A DNA stretch of 64,000 bases from JASBRS01 sp964496495 (GTDB lineage Bacteria; Deinococcota; Deinococci; Deinococcales; Trueperaceae): contig CAZBZU010000015.1 in assembly GCA_964496495.1 (NCBI GenBank), forward strand, positions 1 to 64,000, written 5' to 3'. How positions within the stretch are numbered: the stretch's first letter is position 1; each line of letters starts with the position of its first letter. This document shows, in pieces, positions 41,236 through 50,264 of the stretch. The notes under the pieces were generated by a model that was given only the letters and a program-made list of their open reading frames with translations, was not told where the DNA came from and made no database searches. The translations under genes and the position numbers were made by a program.

Positions 41236-42397
41236 GGCATGCTCCCTTCGAGCGGCCGCGCCGCTGGCAGGCAGCATCGCAGGTCTGCGGCCGAGTGTGC
41301 AACGGATTGGCGTCTAAGCCGCCCAGCACCGTGCGCTCCAGCTCGGCCAGGCGCAGGATCACTGCGTGGCGCGCACTCGCCAAGACCTGCGCCGCCTGGC
41401 GGCGTGTCAGTTCACCGCTGCGGTAGGCGAGTGGCGAGATCACCCCGGCGTCCAGCCGTGCCTTGGCGGCCTCGAGATCATCCTGTGCGGTGGCGTCGGC
41501 GGCCGTGGCGTTGGCGAGCGCGGCTACGGCCGCTTGGGCATTGGCATACGCACCGCGAACGCTCAAGTCGAGCGTGCGGCCCACTGCGGTGACGTGCCGC
41601 TCGGCGTCGCTCAGGTCGTCCTGCGCGTGTTGGATGGCCGACCGGGCGGAGAAGTCGTTGTCGACCGCATCGTGCTGTGCGCGCGCGTTGCGTGCGCGCG
41701 TCCGACAGCGCTGCCTGCGCCTGCCGGTAGCTGTTGTCCGCCTTGGCGACGTCGAGGTCGGTGGCGGCGCCGGCCGCCGCCTGCAAGGTGCGGGTTCGCT
41801 CCAGCGTGGTGAGGTTGGTCCTGGCGTTGGCGAGGCCGTCGGATGCGTCGCTGGTCGCGTCGGCTGCGGCTTGCAGCTCGCTGGCGCTGGCGCTGCCCAT
41901 GTCGTACAGGGTCTGCCTCTAGGCCAGCGTGCGTTGCTGGTTGGTCAGTGCCCGCTGTGCGGCGTCGATCTGGGACGCCTCGGTGGCACGGGTCTTCGCC
42001 TGGCTCGCCTGCAGCGCCGCCAGGCTGCCCTGCGCCCTCTGCAACGCCAGGCTGGCGTCGTCCACGGCGCGCTGGAAGCTCGCGGGGTCGAGCCGGGCAC
42101 CACCTCGCCCTGCGCCACACGGTCGCCTACCGAGGCGATAGCGAGCACAGTGCCCGCCACCGATGGTGTGAGCGCCGGCGTGCGAGCGGGGGAGAGGGCG
42201 CCCGGTCCACTGACCGACACGTGAAAGGGTGCGAGATGCACCGTCACGGGCACCGGGGGACTGGGGGCGGCGCGGTGCCCGCGGTCCAAAACCAGGTAGC
42301 CGGCGACCGCCCCGGCGCCAAGCATCGCCAGCACGCCCCAGAGCCACGCCCGCCGACGCGGGTGGCGCGGCCCGGCCGCCTTCGTGTCCACTGCCAT
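41228..42397 (-). pseudogene. Degraded efflux adaptor (HlyD/MFP-like) joined to a TolC-like C-terminus
   Basis: Starting at an ATG with GGAGG (42397), the first ~100 codons encode a membrane anchor (LWGVLAMLGAGAVAGYLVL) and a lipoyl/barrel segment (PSVAGTVLAIASVGDRVAQG), as in RND/ABC adaptors. A one-base deletion near 42100 shifts the frame; coding continues with LDPASFQRAVDDASLALQRA, then hits an in-frame TAG at 41919-41921, continues as RQTLYDMGSASASELQAAA, and shifts again in a CG-repeat tract near 41690-41705. The last part (AYANAQAAVAALANATAAD, RLDAGVISPLAYRSGELTRR) looks like a TolC-family C-terminus. Thus at least three disruptions and probably an internal deletion. No pump gene remains beside it. 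Confidence 0.8.
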
Positions 42398-42570
42398 GCC
42401 CACCTCCACCCGTTCCCCTCCCGGGACGGATAACGCCGCTCCACGGGGCGGATCGGGACGGAGGCCGACCGCTCCAGACGCATCTTCGAGCGCTGGTGTG
42501 CAGGCGGCGTCAAGGGTTTGAGAAGGCAAGGGGTGCTGCCGGACTCGGCGTGTGCGATGCATCGCTGCGT

Positions 42571-42576
42571 TAGGCT
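42571..42576 (+). promoter_or_regulatory. -10 box TAGGCT for a leaderless oxidoreductase gene
   Basis: TAGGCT ends 6 nt before the ATG at 42583; no ribosome-binding site. Confidence 0.45.
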
Positions 42577-42582
42577 CCGGCC

Positions 42583-43629
42583 ATGCAGCGGATCCGGGTG
42601 GCCATCCTCGGTGCCGGCAACATCGCCGGCGTGCATGCCCAGGCGATCGACGAGGTGGAAGGTGCCATGCTGACCGTCGTCGCGGACGGCGGAAGCGGGC
42701 GCGGCCGCGACCTGGCGGAACGCTTCGGTGCCCGCTACCTCGCCGATGCTGCGGCCGTTGCCGATGCGGACGATGTAGACGCCCTGATCATCGCCACGCC
42801 CAGCGGCACCCACGCCGAAGCTGCTGTCGCGGCCGCCGAGCGCGGCAAGCACGCGCTCGTCGAGAAACCGCTCGACGTCACGCTGGCGCGCTGCGATGCG
42901 ATGATCGCCGCCGCCCGGCGGCACCACACGGTGTTGGCGGCGGTGTTCCAGAACCGCTTCGCGCCGGGCGTGGAGCGCGCCCGGGAGGCAGCAGCCGCGG
43001 GCCGACTCGGTCGCCTGGTGATCGCGAACGGACTGGTGCCCTGGCATCGGCCTGCCGAGTACTACCGAGACGGCGGCTGGCGCGGCACCTGGGCACTCGA
43101 CGGGGGTGGTGCCCTCATGAACCAGGGGATTCACACGGTCGACCTGCTGCTCCACCTGGCGGGGCCGGTGTCGGCGGTAGCCGCGCGCAGCGGGCACCTG
43201 CTCCACGCCATCGAAACCGAGGACACCGCCTCGGCCACGCTGCTGTTCGAGAGTGGCGCCTACGGCGCGTTGCAGGCCACGACGGCGAGTTGGCCGGGAT
43301 CGCCGGCCCGGATCGAGCTCTACGGCGACGCGGGGAGCATCGTCCTGGAGGACGGACGCATCGCCCGATGGCGCCTCAGCGATGGCGATGCGGCCGAGGA
43401 GGCCGCCATGCTGGCGCTGGACCCGGGTGCCGCCGGCGGGACGGCGGACCCCCTGGCCATCGGCGTGGAGCGGCACCGGCGTCAGCTGGAGGACTTCCTA
43501 GCAGCAGTCCGGGAGGGGCGCCAGCCCGCGGTGCCCCCCCTCGAGGCGCGGCGCGCTGTGGAGCTGGTGGTGGCCGTGTACAGCGCCGCCCGCGCCGAGA
43601 CCACCGTGCGCCTGCCGCTTCCCGCGTGA
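42583..43629 (+). CDS. Gfo/Idh/MocA-family oxidoreductase
   Basis: A 348-residue NAD(P)-dependent dehydrogenase. N-terminal Rossmann motif VAILGAGNIAGVHAQAI, the family signature EKPLD (KHALVEKPLDVTL, catalytic Lys) near residue 93, and GGALMNQGIHTVDLLLHL with the conserved His. Members oxidise sugars, inositol or their derivatives; the substrate is unknown. The ATG follows TAGGCT by 6 nt. Convergent with a second, distinct member of the same family. Confidence 0.87.
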   Translation: MQRIRVAILGAGNIAGVHAQAIDEVEGAMLTVVADGGSGRGRDLAERFGARYLADAAAVADADDVDALIIATPSGTHAEAAVAAAERGKHALVEKPLDVTLARCDAMIAAARRHHTVLAAVFQNRFAPGVERAREAAAAGRLGRLVIANGLVPWHRPAEYYRDGGWRGTWALDGGGALMNQGIHTVDLLLHLAGPVSAVAARSGHLLHAIETEDTASATLLFESGAYGALQATTASWPGSPARIELYGDAGSIVLEDGRIARWRLSDGDAAEEAAMLALDPGAAGGTADPLAIGVERHRRQLEDFLAAVREGRQPAVPPLEARRAVELVVAVYSAARAETTVRLPLPA

Positions 43630-43671
43630 GCGGGTCGGTCACGCCGCGACACGGCCTTCGCGCGTGCAGCG

Positions 43672-44817
43672 TCAACCGGCGGAGGAGAAAGGTGTCCAGA
43701 CGCCGCCGTTGCGAGCGCTTGTCACGACGGTGTCGATGAAGGCGACGCCTCGGACGCCGTCCGCGACTGTCGGGTAGTCCGCGCGCGGATCGCCGCGGAT
43801 GGCGTCCGCAACTCCCGCATAGACGTTGGCGAAGGCTTCCAGGAAGGCTTCAGGGTGGCCGGGAGGGATGCGACTGGCGGCCTTGGCGGCGTCGCCCAGG
43901 TAGCCGTTCCCGCGGGTGAGGACGCGCGCCGGCCCCTCCAGGCTCTTGAGGACGAGCCGGTTGGGGTCCTCTTGCCGCCAGTCGAGGCTGCCGGTCTCGC
44001 CGTAGACGCGCAGGCGCAGGTCGTTCTCCTCGCCCACCTCGACCTGGCTCACGGCCAGGACGCCCCTGGCACCGCCCTCGAAGCGCAGCAACACCGTGGC
44101 GTCGTCGTCCAGCCGGCGCCCCGGAACGAAGGTGGTGAGCTCTGCGCACACGCTCTCGAGCTCCAGACCGGTGACGGTGCTCACCAGGTTCTCGGCGTGG
44201 CTGCCGATGTCGCCGATGGCGCCGCCTGCGCCGGAGCGCGCCGGATCGGTGCGCCACTCGGCCTGCTTGTTGTCGCCGCCAGCCTCGGCACGGGTGGCCA
44301 GCCAGCCCTGGTGGTACTCGACGACCACCTTACGCAGCTTGCCGATAGCGCCCTCACGGATCAGGCGGCGAGCCTCCTTGACCAGCGGGTAGCCCGTGTA
44401 GTTGTAGGTCACGCCGAACACGATGCCTTTCTCGTGCGCGGTCCGAGCCAGCTCGGCGGCCTGCCCGCGGGTGTGCACCAACGGTTTGTCGCAGATCACA
44501 TGGAAGCCGGCATCGGCGAACGCCTTGGCGACCGGGAAGTGAACGTGGTTCGGCGCAACGATGCTGATCGCTTCGATCCGCTCCGCGGGCGGCAGCGCCA
44601 GCTCGCCGTCGAGCATCTCCTGCCAGCTGCCGTAGCCGCGCGCCAGGCCCAGGTCGCGGGCGCTTGCTAGGGCCTTCTGAGGCGTGCTGGAGAGGGCGCC
44701 GGCCTGCAAGACGTAGTTCCTGTCGAGCCGAGCGGCGGTGCGGTGGACGGCGCCGATGAAGGCGCCCTGGCCTCCGCCGACCATGCCGAGGCGGATGGGC
44801 GTGGGCGGTTCCCTCAC
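43672..44817 (-). CDS. Gfo/Idh/MocA-family oxidoreductase (second)
   Basis: A 381-residue dehydrogenase: LGMVGGGQGAFIGAVHR, CDKPLVHT with the catalytic Lys, and GGAIGDIGSHAENLVSTV with the conserved His. The longer form with GAFIGAVHR is typical of the group paired with sugar phosphate isomerase/epimerase genes, as here. The GTG at 44817 is just downstream of the isomerase stop (TAG at 44820-44822), a 2-bp gap, so the two are translationally linked and probably work on one sugar. Confidence 0.87.
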   Translation of the reverse strand: MREPPTPIRLGMVGGGQGAFIGAVHRTAARLDRNYVLQAGALSSTPQKALASARDLGLARGYGSWQEMLDGELALPPAERIEAISIVAPNHVHFPVAKAFADAGFHVICDKPLVHTRGQAAELARTAHEKGIVFGVTYNYTGYPLVKEARRLIREGAIGKLRKVVVEYHQGWLATRAEAGGDNKQAEWRTDPARSGAGGAIGDIGSHAENLVSTVTGLELESVCAELTTFVPGRRLDDDATVLLRFEGGARGVLAVSQVEVGEENDLRLRVYGETGSLDWRQEDPNRLVLKSLEGPARVLTRGNGYLGDAAKAASRIPPGHPEAFLEAFANVYAGVADAIRGDPRADYPTVADGVRGVAFIDTVVTSARNGGVWTPFSSAG

Positions 44818-44819
44818 GG

Positions 44820-45842
44820 CTACGCTCCCGGCTCCTCGGCGGTCTTGCTGCTGAAGGCAGCGTCGAAGGCGGCTCCGGCCGACTCGAAGTCGAGGGAGCG
44901 GACGAACGCGGCAGACTCGGTGGCGCCGTGGACGCGGTCCATGCGGGCATCCTCCCACTCCACCGACAGCGGCCCCTGGTAGCCGATGTCGTTGAGCGCC
45001 ACGATGATCTCCTCGAAGTCGACGTCTCCGCGTCCCACGCTGCGGAAGTCCCAGTAGCGTCGGGCATCGCCGAAGGTGGTGTGCCCCCCGAAGACGCCGA
45101 CGGTCCCGTCACCCCGCGCCCACCATGCGTCCTTCACGTGCACGTGAGCGATCCGGTCGGCGAAGCGGCGCACGAAGTGCACGTAGTCGACGCCCTGGTA
45201 GCCCAGGTGGCTCGGGTCGAAGTTGAACTGGAAGCGCGGGTGGTGCTTGACGGCGTCAAGGGCGCGCTCCGCGCTGGCGATGTCGAACGCGATCTCGGTG
45301 GGGTGGACCTCCAGGGCGAACGTCACGCCGTCCTTGTCGAAGGCGTCGAGTATGGGCCCGAAGCGCTGGGCGAAGTCCTCGAACCCTCGTTGCCAGTAGT
45401 CCTGAGTGGTGGGCGGGAAGGCGTACAGACTGTGCCACACGGAGCTTCCCGTGAAGCCGGTGACCACGTCGACACCCAGCTTGCGGGCCGCGCGAGCGGT
45501 GTCGATCAGCTCCTGTGCGGCGCGACGGCGCACGCCCTCGGGCTCGCCGTCGCCCCACACGTACTCCGGGACGACATCCTGGTGGCGCTCATCGATGCGG
45601 TCGCACACAGCCTGGCCGACAAGGTGCGCGCCGATGGCGAAGCAGCGCAGCCCATGACGCTCCAGCAGCCGCTGTCGCTCCCGGACGTAGCGGTCGTCCT
45701 CGAGCGCCTTGCGCACCTCGAAGTGGTCCCCCCAGGTACAGAGCTCTAGGCCGTCGTAGCCCATCTCCTTGGCCAGCGGGGCGAGCTCGGCCAGCGGCAT
45801 GTCCGCCCATTGGCCAGTGAAGAGGGTGACAGGACGTGGCAT
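44820..45842 (-). CDS. Sugar phosphate isomerase/epimerase (xylose-isomerase-like TIM barrel)
   Basis: A 340-residue TIM barrel of the xylose isomerase-like superfamily. Metal-site features: ALEVHPTEIAFD (Glu), FNFDPSHLGYQG (Asp, His), HVHVKDAWW and LSVEWEDARMDR (Glu). It probably isomerises or epimerises a ketose or keto-inositol. GGAGGTCACC precedes the ATG. It is upstream of, and 2 bp from, the second Gfo/Idh/MocA gene. Confidence 0.86.
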   Translation of the reverse strand: MPRPVTLFTGQWADMPLAELAPLAKEMGYDGLELCTWGDHFEVRKALEDDRYVRERQRLLERHGLRCFAIGAHLVGQAVCDRIDERHQDVVPEYVWGDGEPEGVRRRAAQELIDTARAARKLGVDVVTGFTGSSVWHSLYAFPPTTQDYWQRGFEDFAQRFGPILDAFDKDGVTFALEVHPTEIAFDIASAERALDAVKHHPRFQFNFDPSHLGYQGVDYVHFVRRFADRIAHVHVKDAWWARGDGTVGVFGGHTTFGDARRYWDFRSVGRGDVDFEEIIVALNDIGYQGPLSVEWEDARMDRVHGATESAAFVRSLDFESAGAAFDAAFSSKTAEEPGA

Positions 45843-46024
45843 GGTGACCTCCGGTTCGCGGCAGGAGGGTGGGTGGGCCGGCCGCCGCCGTTCCGCTCGG
45901 CGCGTTCGCTGCCGAGCGCCTCGGCCCCGGGGAGGGCCTCACGATCTCCATGAAGGCATGGTAGCGCCAGATCTCGATCCGCGGAGCCATGCCGGGGTCG
46001 GGCCGACCGGCGACCGTCCGGCCG

Positions 46025-46642
46025 CTAGGGGAGACCCCAGCCGTGCGGCAGAGACAGCGAAACGCGCAGGCGCGTGAGGGCTACGTCGGCGCTGCCTGCC
46101 GCACCCGCGCTCGCCTGTAGCTCGATGCCTATCCGGAACGAGCCGCTCTGGAGCCTCTTCAGGGCGCCCGGGTTCGCCTGGCTGTCCAGCTTCAGGGTCG
46201 CGTCGACCGTTGTGGCCTGACCCGCCGGCATGGCAGGCGTCTGCTTCTGGGCGACTCGGTACTGCGGCTGGAAGGCGTCACTTGCGCTGGCGCCGGCGAG
46301 GTAGATGCTGACCGTGCCCGCGCCGATGGCGGTGGTCGGCGTGACCGACGCGGCAAGGTCGAGATCGAAGGCGGTGATCGCCGCGGCGGCGTCCGCCGGC
46401 ACGCCCAGCTGGGTGAGGTCGACCGCCTCGCCCGGGTTGGGCGTGGCGTTGCTGAACGGCAGCTGGACGTCGGCGGTGCCGGTGCCGTAGGAGATCGTCG
46501 CCTGCGTCTCGCTGGCGCTCATGAAAGGCACCAGGTCGGCCTCGACGGTGAGGGCGGTGTGTCGGGAACAGCCCGCGACGAGGGTCGCGATGGTCACCAG
46601 GGAAGCGACTACGGCGAGAGTGCGGGCGGGTCGCTGGCGCAT
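46025..46642 (-). CDS. Lipoprotein of unknown function
   Basis: A 205-residue protein with a lipoprotein signal peptide: basic start, hydrophobic VVASLVTIATLVAG and lipobox LVAGC (Cys25), followed by Ser-Arg. The mature part is Ala/Thr/Asp-rich and beta-like, without a motif I know. It starts 10 bp after the stop of the outer-membrane-like barrel gene, so the two are cotranscribed and may form an envelope complex. Confidence 0.72.
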   Translation of the reverse strand: MRQRPARTLAVVASLVTIATLVAGCSRHTALTVEADLVPFMSASETQATISYGTGTADVQLPFSNATPNPGEAVDLTQLGVPADAAAAITAFDLDLAASVTPTTAIGAGTVSIYLAGASASDAFQPQYRVAQKQTPAMPAGQATTVDATLKLDSQANPGALKRLQSGSFRIGIELQASAGAAGSADVALTRLRVSLSLPHGWGLP

Positions 46643-46652
46643 GGCAGCCTCC

Positions 46653-48035
46653 TTAGAAGCCGAACGCCACCGAGGCGGCGACGCCGAAGGCGCGGTGGTC
46701 GGTGAGTGGCGAGGGGTGGGTGGCGAGCGCGACGTCGAACCCGACCGGGCCCGCCCGGACGCCTGCGCCGACCCCTAGGCGCAGGCCGTCCTGATAGCCG
46801 AGCCCGGCCCGGAAAGCGAAGATGCCGAGACGCGCCTCGGCACCGGCATGGGCGGCGAGGCCGCCGGAGAGGTCGAGGTCACCGTCGGCGGCGACGACCA
46901 GCCCGAGCCCTCCGGCATCCAGGGTCTCCGGAGGTATGTCCAGCGCCACCTGGGCAGCGACGTGCACATGGTCGGCCACCTCGACCTGCCGGGCGTAGCC
47001 GAGATCGCTGTTGCTCGAGCTGCTCTGATCCCCCTGCATGCGAACCTGATCCAGGTTCCACACCATCACGCCGAGGTGGCGCACCGAGACGCCGGTGGTG
47101 AGCGTACCGGCGGCGGTCGGGAAGCTGGCGGCGAAGCCCAGCGCGGCTTGCCCGCCGTAGCCGGGCCCGCCTCCGGTCAGCACGCCGCCCACCGAGGTCA
47201 GCGCGTTGTAGCCGTAGAGCACATTACCTGTGAGGTTGCCGTTGCTGTCTTGCTCGGCCTGGGCCGTGCCGTGGACGCTGAGGCTTGCCTTCTCGAGGCC
47301 GGCCACGGCCGAGGCACGGACGCCGGCGTACAGGCGACCGCCGCCCAAGGCCGAGCTCGGTACCGGCAACGGCAGGGCGGTGCCCACGTCGAGCGCTACG
47401 CCCGCTTCGGCGTCGGCGGTGAGGTCCGCCGAGGCGCTGGTGCTCCCGCCGGCGAACACCCGCTTGAGGTCGCTGCCGGGGTCGAAACGGACGTGCACGG
47501 TGGCGAACGGACGCACGCCCAGACGCACCGGGCCGAGGCTGCCGCCGATGGGGAGCTCGAGCCCGCCGTCGTAGCTGGCGGGACGGGCCAGGTCCATGGT
47601 GGAGCCGCCTTCGAAGCCGACGCTCAGCCCCGCCGCGTCCACGCCGACGGTGACCCGGTACGGGCTGACGGCGGGATCGAGCAGGTAGAGCCCGAGGGCG
47701 CTGGCCTGGTCGAGGGTGGACAAGGCGTCGAAGCCGGGCCCGTAGGGGTCCCAGTAGTCGCGGGTCAGGGCGCTGAGCGCGCCCATCGGCAGGGTCAGGC
47801 TGGAGCCGCCGCTACCGGGAACGGCCGCGAAGGCCGGGTTCACCGAGGTCGCGCCGGGGCCGGCCACGGTGACGCCGCCCATCCCCAGCGAGCGGGCGTC
47901 CTGCGCGCTCGCCGCCGGCGCGAGAAGAACGGCAGTCAGGAGCGCCGCGGCCAGCAGCGGTCCAGGTGGCGCGTGCGCTGCCAGGCGCCTTGCGAACGGC
48001 ATCGTTATGCAGGACGACGAACCCCGGACCCTCAT
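46653..48035 (-). CDS. Outer-membrane beta-barrel-like protein (TraF/FadL-like pattern)
   Basis: A 460-residue secreted protein with a cleavable signal peptide ending APAASAQ near residue 45. The mature start DARSLGMGGVTVAGPGATSVNP is the pattern of TraF_2/FadL-like barrels. The rest alternates short hydrophobic strands and Gly/Ser-rich turns, and the final residue is Phe (ASVAFGF), as is usual for outer-membrane barrels. The ATG at 48035 has GAGGAGGG upstream. No conjugation genes are nearby. Followed by a lipoprotein gene 10 bp later. Confidence 0.7.
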   Translation of the reverse strand: MRVRGSSSCITMPFARRLAAHAPPGPLLAAALLTAVLLAPAASAQDARSLGMGGVTVAGPGATSVNPAFAAVPGSGGSSLTLPMGALSALTRDYWDPYGPGFDALSTLDQASALGLYLLDPAVSPYRVTVGVDAAGLSVGFEGGSTMDLARPASYDGGLELPIGGSLGPVRLGVRPFATVHVRFDPGSDLKRVFAGGSTSASADLTADAEAGVALDVGTALPLPVPSSALGGGRLYAGVRASAVAGLEKASLSVHGTAQAEQDSNGNLTGNVLYGYNALTSVGGVLTGGGPGYGGQAALGFAASFPTAAGTLTTGVSVRHLGVMVWNLDQVRMQGDQSSSSNSDLGYARQVEVADHVHVAAQVALDIPPETLDAGGLGLVVAADGDLDLSGGLAAHAGAEARLGIFAFRAGLGYQDGLRLGVGAGVRAGPVGFDVALATHPSPLTDHRAFGVAASVAFGF

Positions 48036-48342
48036 GACACCCTCCTCAGGTCGGCGCCGCAAGGCGCGCATGCCGTTATCGCACCGCGGGGAGGGGTGCA
48101 CGCGCCATGAAACGCTTCGCTTGTGTCTGGCGCGGTCGGCATCCGGGGGCGCCGCGCTGGCGCCGGGGCGCGTCCCGCCCGCCGCGGAATCGGTCCGACC
48201 GTCCGACCCCGTGATAGGATTTGCAGCGTTATTCAGGGTTGGAGCCGCCGCCGCCGAGCGCGTCGAGGCGCGAGGCGGTGGCGGCGCTACGGGTTGAGCC
48301 CACTCCCCATCTGCTGCGGCGCTCGCACGTGCAGGAGACCAC
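48036..48342. other. Divergent intergenic region before the peptide transporter operon
   Basis: This 307-base stretch separates the barrel gene from the dpp-type operon. It holds a GC-rich hairpin at 48244-48285 and a possible -10 box TAGGAT near 48212-48217 without a clear -35. No small ORF with a ribosome-binding site was seen. Confidence 0.4.
48244..48285 (+). repeat. Leader hairpin upstream of the peptide transporter operon
   Basis: GCCGCCGCCGCC (48244-48255) pairs with GGCGGTGGCGGC (48274-48285) along 12 positions, one of them G-U in RNA, about 57 nt before the GTG start. Confidence 0.4.
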
Positions 48343-49248
48343 GTGACCGACATCCTCGAAACGGCGACCGACGGGACCCGAGAGGAGAGTCGCTCGCGCG
48401 GGCGGCGCAGCTGGTGGCAGCGCTTGCGGGCCGACCGCACCGGCATGATCGGGCTGGTGCTGGTGGTGGTGGTGGTGCTAGCCGCGGTGCTTGCGCCGCT
48501 CATCGCTCCCTACGACCCCAACCAGCAGTTCAGCAACGGCTTGAGTGAGTTCGGCATGCCGCGGGCACCGGACGGCACCTACCTGCTGGGCACCGACCTG
48601 CTGGGGCGCGACCTGCTCTCGCGCATCCTCTTCGGCGCCCGCGTCAGCCTCGTCATCGGCCTAGTCGCCAACGGCGTAGCGGTCGCCATCGGCGCCGCGG
48701 TGGGGGTGGTAGCAGGCTACTTCCGCGGGTGGCTCGGCACCGTGCTGATGCGCTTCACCGACGTCATGACCGCCTTCCCAGCACTGGTGCTGGCCATCGC
48801 CCTGGCTGCCATCCTGAGACCCAGCCTCTGGATCGTCGCGCTGGTCATCGCCATGGTCAACTGGGTCTACGTGGCGCGAGCGATCTACGCCCAGGTGCTG
48901 GCGGTGCGAGAGCAGCAGTACATCGAGGCCACCACGGCGCTCGGCGTTCCCACGCTGGGCGTGCTGGTCCGCCATATCCTGCCGCAGCTCAGCCTCAGCC
49001 TGCTGGTCTTCGCCACCCTGGGTATCTCGACCAGCGTGCTGCTGGAGGCCTCGCTCTCCTACCTGGGTGTGGGGGTGCAGCCGCCCACGCCCTCCTGGGG
49101 CGGCATCATCAACGCCAGCCAGTCCTACCTCACAACCGCACCCTGGCTGGTGCTGTTCCCGGGCCTGGCGATCATCCTCACATCGGTGGGCTTCAACCTC
49201 TTCGGCGAGGCCCTACGCGACGCGCTCGACGTGGGGGGCCGGCGGTGA
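48343..49248 (+). CDS. Peptide/nickel-type ABC transporter permease, DppC family
   Basis: A 301-residue permease. After a basic N-terminus (RRSWWQRLRADRTGMIGL) and a first helix come LLGTDLLGRDLLSRILFGAR, typical of DppC/OppC, and five more helices. The coupling loop is EATTALGVPTLGVLVRHILP. GTG start with AGGAGAC upstream. It precedes the DppB-type permease gene, the reverse of the common order, and overlaps it (GTGA). The natural substrate could be peptides or other small N-compounds. Confidence 0.88.
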   Translation: MTDILETATDGTREESRSRGRRSWWQRLRADRTGMIGLVLVVVVVLAAVLAPLIAPYDPNQQFSNGLSEFGMPRAPDGTYLLGTDLLGRDLLSRILFGARVSLVIGLVANGVAVAIGAAVGVVAGYFRGWLGTVLMRFTDVMTAFPALVLAIALAAILRPSLWIVALVIAMVNWVYVARAIYAQVLAVREQQYIEATTALGVPTLGVLVRHILPQLSLSLLVFATLGISTSVLLEASLSYLGVGVQPPTPSWGGIINASQSYLTTAPWLVLFPGLAIILTSVGFNLFGEALRDALDVGGRR

Positions 49249-50171
49249 CGGCCTACGTGCTGCGCAGACTTCTGCAGGGCCTGGGCGCCATCCTGGGCGT
49301 CATCACCGTGACCTTCATCCTGACCTACATCGTGCCCGTGAACCCGGCACAAATGATCGCCGGGCCTAGCGCCACCCCCGAGGTGGTACAGCGCATCGGG
49401 CATCAGCTGGGCCTCGACCAGCCGCTGCCCGTGCGCTACGTCCACTACCTGTGGAGCCTGGTGCACTTCGACCTCGGTCGCTCGTACGCACAGCGCACGT
49501 TGGTGAGCCAGCTGGTCGCCACGCATCTGCCGGTGACCCTGAAGCTGATGCTGACTGGCATCGCCTGCGAGCTCCTGCTCGGCATCCCGATCGGCATCCT
49601 ATCGTCGGTGGCCCAGGGCGGCTGGTGGGACCGCGGCTTCACCCTCGTGGCCTTCGTTGGCGTGTCCACACCGCAATTCGTGGTGGGCCTGATCCTGCTC
49701 TACCTCTTCGGCTATCTGGTGCCCTGGTTCCCGCTGGGCGGCTACGGGAACGGCAGCCTGGTGCACTACGTGCTGCCGGCGCTGTCGGTGGGCTTCGCGG
49801 GGGCGGGCTGGTACGCCCGCGTGTTGCGGTCCTCGCTGATTGACGTGCTTCGTCAGGACTACCTGCGCACTGCCAGGGCCAAGGGCGTGAGACCGCGCGC
49901 GCAGGTCTTGCGCCACGCCCTGCGCAATGCCATGCTGCCGGTCATCGCGCTGGTAGGTCTCGACCTAGGCGTATTCATGGGCGGCGTCATCGTGGTCGAG
50001 CAGGTCTTCGCCCTGCCAGGCCTCGGGCAGATGATGTGGCAGGCCATCCAGGTCCTCGACATTCCCGTGATCATGGGCGGCGTGCTGATGACGGCGATCT
50101 TCGTCGTGCTCGGCAACCTCATCGCCGACATGGTCTATCCGCTGCTCGACCCCAGAATCCAGTACCACTGA
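49245..50171 (+). CDS. Peptide/nickel-type ABC transporter permease, DppB family
   Basis: A 308-residue six-helix permease with the DppB N-terminus AYVLRRLLQGLGAILGV, the coupling loop DYLRTARAKGVRPRAQVLRH and ending YPLLDPRIQYH as in most family members. The GTG overlaps the DppC-type stop by 4 bp. It forms the channel with the preceding subunit; the two ATPases (DppD/DppF type) must be encoded elsewhere. Confidence 0.9.
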   Translation: MTAYVLRRLLQGLGAILGVITVTFILTYIVPVNPAQMIAGPSATPEVVQRIGHQLGLDQPLPVRYVHYLWSLVHFDLGRSYAQRTLVSQLVATHLPVTLKLMLTGIACELLLGIPIGILSSVAQGGWWDRGFTLVAFVGVSTPQFVVGLILLYLFGYLVPWFPLGGYGNGSLVHYVLPALSVGFAGAGWYARVLRSSLIDVLRQDYLRTARAKGVRPRAQVLRHALRNAMLPVIALVGLDLGVFMGGVIVVEQVFALPGLGQMMWQAIQVLDIPVIMGGVLMTAIFVVLGNLIADMVYPLLDPRIQYH

Positions 50172-50264
50172 GAAGGAGGCGGGCCTCTGGCGAGATGGCA
50201 CCTTGGGAGACGCAGGACATCCGCAGGTTGACCACAGGACGATGTAGAAGGAGAGGACTTCACG

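Noticed and set aside
46653..48035. Conjugal transfer protein TraF
   Set aside because: Only the TraF_2-type barrel pattern is shared; there are no transfer genes, and such barrels occur widely outside conjugation.
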